5,286 bases of DNA from an uncultured Eubacteriales bacterium. GTDB lineage: Bacteria > Bacillota > Clostridia > Christensenellales > Aristaeellaceae. The stretch spans positions 1-5,286 of the forward strand of contig CALVPU010000010.1 of NCBI GenBank assembly GCA_944353735.1, in the 5' to 3' direction. Positions 1 to 5,189 of this stretch are shown here, one piece after another. The stretch's first letter is position 1, and every line of letters begins with the position of its first letter. Under the pieces are notes generated by a model. It worked only from the letters and a program-made list of their open reading frames with translations. It did no database searches and was not told the DNA's origin. Both the position numbers and the translations under genes were made by a program.

Positions 1-168
1 TCGCCCAATGATTGCTGTAATCGCCATTGAACGCCCGCCATGCGTCGTGTGCATTGACCTGATAGACGGTGGACGCGCTGATCGAGCAGCCCTGATCATT
101 GTCGGATTGCAACAGCGGTACGAGATATAGTCAATGGCCGCTTTCAGCGTTGACTTAATATGCGGGGT
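1..168 (-). pseudogene. Decayed gene fragment with a discoidin-like stretch
   Basis: Read on the minus strand, the frame from about 130 down to 2 is open and contains GCSISASTVYQ (91-59) followed by AWRAFNGDYSNHWA (about 43-2). This resembles the start of F5/8 type C (discoidin-like) carbohydrate-binding domains, which typically read SASS-Y....AW.AFdG....W and are common in phage tail and surface proteins of Clostridia. That frame has a TGA at 133-131 and no start codon with a Shine-Dalgarno sequence. A neighbouring frame carries TPHIKSTLKAAIDYIS at 168-121, so the two pieces join only by a frameshift near 120. I read this as a broken gene whose 3' part lies beyond the left edge. The family call rests on remembered pattern similarity; the second piece also recalls the N-terminus of some mobilisation relaxases, so identity is uncertain. 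Confidence 0.35.
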
Positions 169-170
169 AT

Positions 171-231
171 CTTCCGAAACGCAAAATGCCGGAAATGCTT
201 GATATTCCAAGCAATTCCGACATTTGCGAAG
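171..231. repeat. Long imperfect inverted repeat (hairpin)
   Basis: Arms 181-201 and 208-227 pair over 18 base pairs with two mismatches (A195/A214 and C189/A220) and one bulged A, around the six-base loop ATATTC (202-207). CTTC at 171-174 can also pair with GAAG at 228-231, extending the base. No T run follows on either strand, so it is not a standard intrinsic terminator. It lies directly upstream of the decayed minus-strand fragment and could be a remnant end of a mobile element, a REP-like element or an RNA structure. Confidence 0.55.
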
Positions 232-489
232 TGGTGCCAAGATAATCAGAAAATCGGTAAAACTTTTGTATGAAAAGCGCCGGACGCCGGTAGCGCGGGG
301 CGAATCGCTTTTCTCCGGATAACGGGGTTTGCGCGGAGGGCGAACCCATTCGGGCCCGCGTCCCTGCCGCCGGAAAGCGCCCTGCGCGCTCCCTTTCCAG
401 ACGGACTGCGCGCTGACCGGCGCGCGGCGTTTCGATACCCGTATTGCAACGCGCCTGTCAAGCGGGCATCCCAAGAGCGGCCTTCGCGC
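232..489. other. Intergenic stretch, no gene recognised
   Basis: Several frames are open here only because the DNA is GC-rich. The products are arginine-, alanine- and proline-rich, lack Shine-Dalgarno sequences and resemble no family I know. The left third (232-285) is AT-richer and continues the character of the decayed fragment; composition shifts to GC-rich near 285. I saw no tRNA, riboswitch or terminator. Confidence 0.5.
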
Positions 490-518
490 TTGCGCTTTCA
501 GAGGTTCTGTGCTAGAAT
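490..518 (+). promoter_or_regulatory. Putative extended -10 promoter of the deaminase gene
   Basis: TTGCGC (490-495) is separated by 17 bp from TAGAAT (513-518). The -10 is preceded by TGC (510-512), giving the extended -10 pattern TGn. Transcription would begin near 525, leaving a leader of about 125 nt before the ATG at 650. The leader contains a short GC hairpin (CGCGGC-TT-GCCGCG) but no riboswitch I recognise. The -35 matches consensus only at TTG, so the call depends mainly on the -10. Confidence 0.45.
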
Positions 519-649
519 CTTTGGCGGACGGAGCGCATCTTCCTCAAGGCCGCGGCTTGCCGCGCTCGATTGCCCGTTTGGATGGCCCTCCGCGCCCAAT
601 TTGCCGCGATTCCCACTTGTTTCTGGAATCGGAAAGGACGGTATGCCGC

Positions 650-1174
650 ATGGAATACGAAAAATATATGCGCAGGTGCTACGAGCTGGCGGTCAGCGCG
701 GGGAAGAAGGGGCACGAGACGTTCGGCGCGCTGCTGGCGCACGACGGGAAGATCCTCGAGGAGGCGGAAAACACGTCGGACTGGCGCAGGGGGATCTTTG
801 GGCACGCGGAATTCAACCTCGTGCACCGCTGCGCCAACCGCTATCCGGACGACGTCCTCGCCCAGTCGGTGCTGTTCACCAGCTGCGCGCCCTGCGAGCG
901 CTGCCTGTGCGCGATCGCGTCTCTGGGGATTCGCACGGTGGTCTGCGGCGTGTCCTACCGGCAGTTCAGCCGGCTGCTGCCGTTCGACTGCGCGCCGCTG
1001 GACCGCGAGGGGCTGCTCGCCCAGCTGGGCGTCGAGATGAAGCTGATCGAGTCCGTGCTCGAGGACGAGGGGATGCGCGTCTTTGAGTGGTGGGAGGGGG
1101 AATATCGCCCGCTGGAGGAGCGCATCGCGGAGATGGACGCGGTCAAGCGGCGCGCGGCGCGGGCGGACGGCTGA
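650..1174 (+). CDS. Nucleoside deaminase-family protein (zinc-dependent)
   Basis: This is a 174-residue member of the cytidine/deoxycytidylate deaminase superfamily, soluble and probably cytoplasmic. The zinc site is visible as HAE (His52, Glu54; Glu as proton shuttle) and PCERC (Cys82, Cys85), the H-x-E...P-C-x-x-C signature. Upstream, FGALLAHDGKIL (25-36) is the expected first beta-hairpin. The core resembles the guanine deaminase/TadA-like group (COG0590) more than pyrimidine cytidine deaminases, but the residues between the motifs (NLVHRCANRYPDD) are not diagnostic, so the base or nucleoside is unknown. The C-terminal 60 residues are charged and helical-looking, with no second domain. The start is ATG 650, with GGAAAGGA at 631-638 about 11 nt upstream; the same frame is open back to 329, but that extension resembles nothing and lies partly upstream of the promoter. 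It appears monocistronic, ending before a terminator and converging on the phosphofructokinase gene. Confidence 0.85.
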   Translation: MEYEKYMRRCYELAVSAGKKGHETFGALLAHDGKILEEAENTSDWRRGIFGHAEFNLVHRCANRYPDDVLAQSVLFTSCAPCERCLCAIASLGIRTVVCGVSYRQFSRLLPFDCAPLDREGLLAQLGVEMKLIESVLEDEGMRVFEWWEGEYRPLEERIAEMDAVKRRAARADG

Positions 1175-1200
1175 GCTGGCGCGCGTTCCGGCAGGCGAAA

Positions 1201-1235
1201 CCGCCTTCCCGAAGGGGGAAGGCGGCGCGTTTTTT
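1201..1235 (+). terminator. Intrinsic terminator after the deaminase gene
   Basis: A perfect 10-bp stem, CCGCCTTCCC (1201-1210) with GGGAAGGCGG (1216-1225), closes a five-base loop and is followed after CGCG by six T (1230-1235). It begins 26 nt past the deaminase stop. Read leftward, the same stem is followed only by TTT, so it may stop transcripts from the converging phosphofructokinase gene only weakly. Confidence 0.85.
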
Positions 1236-1246
1236 GCCGGCAGGCG

Positions 1247-1267
1247 GAGCGCTGGAAGGGAGCGCTC
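1247..1267. other. Short inverted repeat at the phosphofructokinase stop codon
   Basis: GAGCGCT (1247-1253) and AGCGCTC (1261-1267) form a perfect 7-bp stem with a seven-base loop, overlapping the TGA of the minus-strand gene. No T run follows on the minus strand, so any role in ending or stabilising that mRNA is a guess. Confidence 0.35.
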
Positions 1268-2339
1268 AGTCGCCGAAGGAGATGCCGAGCATCTTCGCTT
1301 CGTGGACGATGGAGGCGTTGGGGTCGACCATCTTGAGCTTGCCGGCGACCTCCTCGAGCGGAACCTTGACCATCTCGCGGTTCTTGTAGCCGACCATGTA
1401 GCCGAACTCGCGTTTGAGGATCATCTTGGCGGCCTCGGAGCCGAGGCGGCTGGCAAACACGCGGTCGTAGGGGCAGGGTGAGCCGCCGCGCTGGGTGTGG
1501 CCCGGCACGGTCACGCGCACGTCGAAGCCGCTCTTCTTGGACAGCTTCTCGGCGATCTCGTAGGACACGGAGGGGAACTTGGAGTTCTCGACCTTCTTGC
1601 GGTAGTCCTTCTTGGAGAGCTTGGCGTCCTCCTTGGAGATGGCGCCCTCGGCGACGGCGAGGATGGTGAAGCGGCTGCCGCGGTCGTGGCGCTCGCGGAT
1701 CTTGTCGGCGACCTTGTCGATGTCGTAGGGGATTTCGGGGATGAGGATGATGTCCACGCCGCCCGCCATGCCGGCGTTGAGCGTCAGCCAGCCGACGCGG
1801 TGGCCCATGACCTCGACGATGAACACGCGCCCGTGCGAGGCGGCGGTGGTGTGGATGCGGTCGATGGCGTCGGTGGCGACGTCCACCGCGCTCTGGAAGC
1901 CGAAGGTCATGTCCGTGCCCCAGAGGTCGTTGTCGATCGTCTTGGGCAGGGTGACGACGTTCAGGCCCTCCTCGCGCAGCAGGTTGGCGGTCTTGTGGGT
2001 GCCGTTGCCGCCGAGGATGACCAGGCAGTCGAGCTGCAGCTTGTAGTAGTTCTGCTTCATCGCCGCGACCTTGTCCAGACCGTTCTCGTCCGGCTCGCGG
2101 ATGGTCTTGTAGGGCGTGCGGCTGCTGCCCAAGAACGTGCCGCCCTCGGTGAGGATGCCGGAGAAGTCCGCGTAGCCGAGCAGGCGGAAGCGCCCGTAGA
2201 TCAGGCCCTGATAGCCGTTGAGGAAGCCGTAGATCTCGACGTCCTCGTTGGAGTTGTACATCGTCTTGGCGACGCCGCGCATCGCCGCGTTGAGCGCCTG
2301 GCAGTCGCCGCCGCTGGTGAGCATGCCGATCCGGATCAT
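1266..2339 (-). CDS. pfkA: 6-phosphofructokinase, Lys124-type
   Basis: Cytosolic glycolytic enzyme phosphorylating fructose 6-phosphate to fructose 1,6-bisphosphate; 357 residues from the ATG at 2339 (E. coli PfkA has 320). Visible motifs are SGGDCQALNAAMRG (9-22, phosphate-donor loop), GGTFLGSSRTP (about 66-76), GGNGT (110-114), PKTIDND (132-138, Asp136 as catalytic base), VEVMGH (175-180) and GHTQRGGSP (280-288, sugar-phosphate binding). At the two positions that usually separate donors, it has Gly113 (ATP-type; E. coli Gly104) and Lys133 (PPi-type; E. coli Gly124). This mixed pattern is known in some ATP-using enzymes, so ATP is more likely than PPi but not settled. Asn112 replaces the usual Mg-binding Asp103, and His180 replaces Arg of MGR. 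An in-frame GTG at 2348 would add three residues, but it lies inside the Shine-Dalgarno sequence. It is divergent from ppk and convergent with the deaminase. Confidence 0.95.
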   Translation of the reverse strand: MIRIGMLTSGGDCQALNAAMRGVAKTMYNSNEDVEIYGFLNGYQGLIYGRFRLLGYADFSGILTEGGTFLGSSRTPYKTIREPDENGLDKVAAMKQNYYKLQLDCLVILGGNGTHKTANLLREEGLNVVTLPKTIDNDLWGTDMTFGFQSAVDVATDAIDRIHTTAASHGRVFIVEVMGHRVGWLTLNAGMAGGVDIILIPEIPYDIDKVADKIRERHDRGSRFTILAVAEGAISKEDAKLSKKDYRKKVENSKFPSVSYEIAEKLSKKSGFDVRVTVPGHTQRGGSPCPYDRVFASRLGSEAAKMILKREFGYMVGYKNREMVKVPLEEVAGKLKMVDPNASIVHEAKMLGISFGD

Positions 2340-2345
2340 GTAGGA

Positions 2346-2354
2346 CACCCCTTT
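2346..2354 (-). promoter_or_regulatory. Ribosome binding site deciding the pfk start
   Basis: On the minus strand AAAGGGGTG (2354-2346) lies six bases before ATG 2339. It contains the alternative GTG start (2348-2346), which would then have no properly spaced site of its own. This favours ATG 2339. Confidence 0.65.
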
Positions 2355-2374
2355 TTCTCTTTCAATCGCGCAGG

Positions 2375-2405
2375 GACGGCGAGGACGCCGTCACCAACAG
2401 GTAAC
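2375..2405 (-). other. Overlapping hairpins in the pfk leader
   Basis: In the predicted pfk mRNA, GACGGCG-TCCT-CGCCGTC (2392-2375) forms a perfect 7-bp stem with a tetraloop. Just upstream, GTTACC-TGTT-GGTGAC (2405-2390) forms a second stem with one G-U pair. They share the bases GAC (2392-2390), so both cannot be complete at once. No U tract follows, and the ribosome binding site is about 20 nt further on. Confidence 0.45.
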
Positions 2406-2426
2406 AAAAGTCAACTTATATTTTTC

Positions 2427-2455
2427 ATTATAACCGATTTTTCGCGCGAAAACAA
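2427..2455 (-). promoter_or_regulatory. Putative promoter of the phosphofructokinase gene
   Basis: On the minus strand TTGTTT (2455-2450), a 17-bp spacer and a perfect TATAAT (2432-2427) lie about 90 bp upstream of the start codon. Transcription would begin near 2420, giving a leader of about 80 nt. The spacer contains a perfect 14-bp palindrome, listed separately. Confidence 0.65.
2439..2452. promoter_or_regulatory. Palindromic operator candidate TTTTCGCGCGAAAA
   Basis: This perfect 14-bp inverted repeat sits between the -10 and -35 of the pfk promoter and touches the -35. That is the classic position for a repressor of that promoter. It is symmetric and in an AT-rich gap where a CGCGCG core stands out. 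I do not recognise the regulator. Confidence 0.5.
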
Positions 2456-2486
2456 GTCTATTTGATTTGGATTTTTCAGAATTGAC

Positions 2487-2524
2487 AAAATTTCCATCAA
2501 GAAATGAAAAATTTTCCGTTGAAA
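2487..2524 (+). promoter_or_regulatory. 22-bp-spaced direct repeat over the ppk -35
   Basis: AAAATTTCCATCAAGAAA (2487-2504) recurs as a close variant, AAAATTTTCCGTTGAAAAA (from about 2508), with the CC pairs at 2494-2495 and 2516-2517 exactly 22 bp apart, about two helical turns. The second copy overlaps the -35 hexamer. Response regulators such as PhoB/PhoP bind 11-bp-periodic direct repeats in this position, and ppk is in the Pho regulon of some bacteria; that link is inference. Confidence 0.35.
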
Positions 2525-2546
2525 AACGCCGCCCGTCTGCTATAAT
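2519..2546 (+). promoter_or_regulatory. Promoter of the polyphosphate kinase gene
   Basis: TTGAAA (2519-2524), a 16-bp spacer and a perfect TATAAT (2541-2546) precede ppk. Transcription would begin near 2553, giving a leader of only about 30 nt. AT-rich tracts just upstream could serve as an UP element. Confidence 0.75.
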
Positions 2547-2566
2547 AAAAGTGGATGATTGTCATT

Positions 2567-2576
2567 GGAGGAGGAA
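2567..2576 (+). promoter_or_regulatory. Ribosome binding site fixing the ppk start at GTG 2582
   Basis: GGAGGAGGAA includes a perfect AGGAGG (2569-2574), seven bases before GTG 2582. An in-frame ATG at 2555 lies about two bases from the predicted transcription start and upstream of this site, so it is unlikely to be used. Confidence 0.8.
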
Positions 2577-2581
2577 TCTGT

Positions 2582-4681
2582 GTGGATAGCGTCCAAACCT
2601 GCGACCTGAGCTACACGCAAAACCGCGAGTTGAGCTGGCTGAAGTTCAACGAGCGCGTGCTCGCCGAGGCGGCGGACCCCACCGTGCCGCTGATCGAGCG
2701 GCTGCGCTTTGTCTCCATCTTTACCAGCAATCTGGACGAGTTTTTCATGGTCCGCGTGGGCAGCCTCATGGACCTGAACGTGCTCACGCCCGACGATATG
2801 GACAACAAGAGCGGGTTGACGCCGGCGGAGCAGCTCTCGCGCATCTACGCGGCGGTGCGCCCGATGATCGCGCGGCGCGACGAGATCTACCGCGAGCTGA
2901 CGGGCGAACTGTCCGTCAACGGCGTCAGCGAGATCGCCTACGAATCGCTCACCGACAGCCAGCGCGCCTATGTGCACGATTATTATAAGGAAAACATCCG
3001 CCCGCTGCTGTCGCCGCAGATCATCGACCGCAGCCACCCGTTTCCGCATCTGAAGAACAAGGCGCTCTACGCCGCGGCGCTGCTGTCGCAGCACGGCAAG
3101 ACGGTGGTCGGCATCGTCGACATTCCCAAGATCGTGCCGCCGATCCTGAAGCTGCCCGGCGCGCCGACGAAGTTCGTGCGCACGGAGGCGGTCGTCGCCG
3201 CGCACGTGAAAAAGACGTTCAAGGTCTACGCCGTCGAGGAGCAGGCGGTCATCTCCGTCACCCGCAACGCCGACATCAGCATGGACGAGGAGAAGTTCGA
3301 CGAGGACAATCCCGACTTCCTCAACTACATGTCCAAGCTGCTGCGCAAGCGCGACCGCCTCGCGCCGGTGCGCCTCGAGGTGCAGGGCAAGGCGCCGCGG
3401 CTGACGCGCAGCCTGCTGGCGAGCCTGAAGCTGGAGGCGCATCAGGCGTTTTCCTGCGAGTGCCCGCTGAAGCTCGAATACGCCTACCAGCTGGACAAGT
3501 GCCCGGCGATGATGTACAACTCCCCGTACCAGCCGGTCTATCCCGACTACCTCGACCGCGACCAGCCCATCTACGAGCAGGTGCGCCAGCGCGACGTTTT
3601 GCTGTTCTATCCCTATCAGTCGATGCAGCCGTTCATCGACCTGCTGCGCCAGAGCGCCGCGGACCCGAACGTGATCTCCATCAAGATCACCATCTATCGC
3701 CTGGCGCGCAATTCCGCCATCGCCAAGGCGCTGTGCGACGCCGCCGAGAACGGCAAGGAGGTCACCGTGCTGATGGAGCTGCGCGCGCGCTTCGACGAGC
3801 AGAACAACATCGAGTGGGCGCGCGAGCTGGAGCACTCCGGCTGCCGCATCCTCTACGGCCCCGACGGCTACAAGTGCCACGCCAAGGTCTGCCTCATCAC
3901 GCGGCGCGAGCGCGGCGGGCTGTCCTACGTCACCCAGATCGGCACCGGCAACTACAACGAAAAGACCTCCACGCTCTACACCGACTTCTGCATGATGACC
4001 GCCAACGCCGCCATCGCCCGCGACGCGGTGGCGTTCTTCGAGAACATGCTCATCGGCTACCTCTACGGCGACTACGAGGAGCTGCTCGTGGCGCCCAACG
4101 CCATGAAAAACCGCCTCATGCGCCTGATCGACGAGGAGATCGCCCGCGGCGACCGCGGCAGGATCATCATCAAGGCGAACTCCATCACCGAGCGCGACCT
4201 GATCGACAAGCTCAGCGAGGCCAGCTGCGCCGGCGTGAAGGTCGATCTCGTCATCCGCGGCATCTGCTGCCTCGTGCCGGGCGTGCCGGGTCACACGGAC
4301 AACATCTCCGTCACCAGCATCGTCGGTCGCTTCCTCGAGCACTCGCGCATCTACTGCTTCGGCGAGGGCGAGCTGCGCCGCTGCTACCTCTCCTCCGCCG
4401 ACCTGATGACCCGCAACCAGACGCGGCGCGTCGAGGTCGCCTGCCCCGTGCACAGTCAGGAGCTCAAGGACGCCCTCTCGGAATACCTCGACCGCCTGCT
4501 CGCCGACAACACCAAGGCGTGGCGGCTGGGCAGCGACGGCAACTATGTCGAGCTCACCCCCGGCGACGACCCGCCGCAGAGCGTGCAGGCGCATTACATG
4601 GACCATCCGCTGGAGCTGGCGCACACCCAGCGCCCGCGCCGCTCCCTCGGCGCCCGCCTGCGCCGCGTTGTGCGCTGGTAA
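2582..4681 (+). CDS. ppk1: Polyphosphate kinase 1
   Basis: Reversibly transfers the ATP gamma-phosphate to inorganic polyphosphate; usually cytoplasmic or membrane-associated. At 699 residues from GTG 2582 it matches the usual length (E. coli Ppk 688), and all four domains appear complete: N-terminal (about 8-113, with FTSNLDEFFMVRV and Asn50 near the nucleotide base), middle (about 120-302), and two phospholipase D-like catalytic domains (about 325-490 and 498-670). His433 in KCHAKV matches the phosphorylated His435 of E. coli, Arg373 (IYRLA) and Arg403 (RARFDE) match Arg375 and Arg405, and His587 in FLEHSRIY matches His592. IGTGNYNEKT follows at about 453-462. Gln452 sits just before IGTGN, where E. 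coli has a histidine. The C-terminal tail is basic. No exopolyphosphatase gene lies downstream in the window, and no T-run terminator follows; repeat DNA starts 18 bp past the stop. Confidence 0.97.
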   Translation: MDSVQTCDLSYTQNRELSWLKFNERVLAEAADPTVPLIERLRFVSIFTSNLDEFFMVRVGSLMDLNVLTPDDMDNKSGLTPAEQLSRIYAAVRPMIARRDEIYRELTGELSVNGVSEIAYESLTDSQRAYVHDYYKENIRPLLSPQIIDRSHPFPHLKNKALYAAALLSQHGKTVVGIVDIPKIVPPILKLPGAPTKFVRTEAVVAAHVKKTFKVYAVEEQAVISVTRNADISMDEEKFDEDNPDFLNYMSKLLRKRDRLAPVRLEVQGKAPRLTRSLLASLKLEAHQAFSCECPLKLEYAYQLDKCPAMMYNSPYQPVYPDYLDRDQPIYEQVRQRDVLLFYPYQSMQPFIDLLRQSAADPNVISIKITIYRLARNSAIAKALCDAAENGKEVTVLMELRARFDEQNNIEWARELEHSGCRILYGPDGYKCHAKVCLITRRERGGLSYVTQIGTGNYNEKTSTLYTDFCMMTANAAIARDAVAFFENMLIGYLYGDYEELLVAPNAMKNRLMRLIDEEIARGDRGRIIIKANSITERDLIDKLSEASCAGVKVDLVIRGICCLVPGVPGHTDNISVTSIVGRFLEHSRIYCFGEGELRRCYLSSADLMTRNQTRRVEVACPVHSQELKDALSEYLDRLLADNTKAWRLGSDGNYVELTPGDDPPQSVQAHYMDHPLELAHTQRPRRSLGARLRRVVRW

Positions 4682-4699
4682 GGCGGGGCAAGGAAGCCG

Positions 4700-4900
4700 C
4701 GCGAGAAGCGTCCGCTGAGGGGCGGCGGGAGACAGTTTGCCCGAGGCATTCGGCGCGGCGAGGGAAGCGGCGGGAAGGACGCCCGCGCGGCGGAAGGACG
4801 CGGGGACACGCCCGCTGAGGAGCGATGGGAACCGTCCGCCTGAGACGTCGCGCGGCACGCGTCGCGGTCGCGGGAACGCGTCCGCGCAAGGTGCGCCCGT
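4700..4900. repeat. GC-rich tandem repeat, copy 1 (201 bp)
   Basis: This is the first copy of a long tandem repeat immediately after ppk. Its first 71 bp (4700-4770) are identical to 4901-4971. The stretch 4801-4854 matches 5021-5074 with two differences. Inside the unit, two parts resemble each other (CGTCCGCTGAGGGGCGGCGG at 4709 and CGCCCGCTGAGGAGCGATGG at 4809), so it may itself derive from a roughly 100-bp unit. The plus strand is purine-biased with almost no T. Frames are open on both strands but give arginine/alanine/proline-rich products, so I treat it as non-coding. Confidence 0.85.
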
Positions 4901-4981
4901 CGCGAGAAGCGTCCGCTGAGGGGCGGCGGGAGACAGTTTGCCCGAGGCATTCGGCGCGGCGAGGGAAGCGGTGAGAAGCGT

Positions 4982-5019
4982 GCCCGCGCGGCGGAAGGAC
5001 GCCCGCGCGGCGGAAGGTC
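4982..5019. repeat. Nested 19-bp duplication
   Basis: GCCCGCGCGGCGGAAGGAC at 4982-5000 is repeated directly at 5001-5019 with one change (GAC to GTC). Copy 1 has it once, at 4781-4799, identical to the first of the pair. This accounts for the length difference between the two large copies. Confidence 0.8.
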
Positions 5020-5086
5020 GCGGGGACACGCCCGCTGAGGAGCGATGGGGACCGTCCGCCCGAGACGTCGCGCGTTGTGGTCGCGG

Positions 5087-5118
5087 GGACATGCCCGCGC
5101 AAGGTGCGCGGGATGTCC
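5087..5118. other. Long hairpin at the end of the repeat array
   Basis: GGACAT (5087-5092) and CCCGCGCA (5094-5101) pair perfectly with TGCGCGGG (5105-5112) and ATGTCC (5113-5118), giving 14 bp with one bulged G (5093) and a three-base AGG loop. The nearest T run (TTTT, about 5134-5137) is too far for a canonical terminator. The matching segment of copy 1 (about 4884-4895) keeps only the inner GCGCA/TGCGC pairing. Confidence 0.7.
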
Positions 5119-5140
5119 AAACGGGACGGCGCATTTTCAT

Positions 5141-5162
5141 CGCGGCAGGCGAATATGCCGCG
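5141..5162. other. Short hairpin between repeat blocks
   Basis: CGCGGCA (5141-5147) and TGCCGCG (5156-5162) form a perfect 7-bp stem with an eight-base loop, followed by a G run. No U tract follows on either strand. Role unknown. Confidence 0.45.
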
Positions 5163-5189
5163 GGGGGCTGTCATTCGCGTCGCTTCCGT

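Larger units (their letters stand above)
4901..5118. repeat. GC-rich tandem repeat, copy 2 (about 218 bp)
   Basis: The second copy abuts the first. It differs by a roughly 19-bp insertion from an internal duplication (4982-5019) and by a diverged last 45 bp, which here form a long hairpin. Perfect identity over the first 71 bp suggests recent duplication or ongoing exchange. The region 4682-5286 contains no gene I can support. Confidence 0.85.

Noticed and set aside
8..130. Small plus-strand frame starting at ATG 8
   Set aside because: It lies opposite the discoidin-like fragment, has no ribosome binding site and no recognisable product.
329..649. N-terminal extension of the deaminase frame to an upstream ATG
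   Set aside because: The extra 107 residues are arginine-, proline- and cysteine-rich, resemble nothing, lack a Shine-Dalgarno sequence, and begin upstream of the promoter at 490-518; ATG 650 has a ribosome binding site.
1497..2465. A 322-residue plus-strand frame opposite phosphofructokinase
   Set aside because: It is an antisense shadow of the pfk gene with repetitive valine/alanine/aspartate content.
2482..2510. TTGACA at 2482-2487 as the ppk -35
   Set aside because: No acceptable -10 lies 16-18 bp downstream; the TTGAAA/TATAAT pair at 2519-2546 fits much better.
3460..4818. A 452-residue plus-strand frame inside ppk
   Set aside because: It is a frame-shifted shadow of ppk, extremely rich in arginine, histidine and alanine.
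2540..5140. An 866-residue open frame on the minus strand opposite ppk
   Set aside because: It is antisense to a clearly real ppk gene, has low-complexity valine/alanine/histidine/arginine-rich content typical of GC-rich antisense frames, includes the tandem repeats, and resembles no family.
4554..5174. Arginine/proline-rich frames on both strands across the repeat region
   Set aside because: They arise because the GC-rich repeats lack stop codons; they have no ribosome binding sites, and the same peptide segments recur only because the DNA is duplicated.
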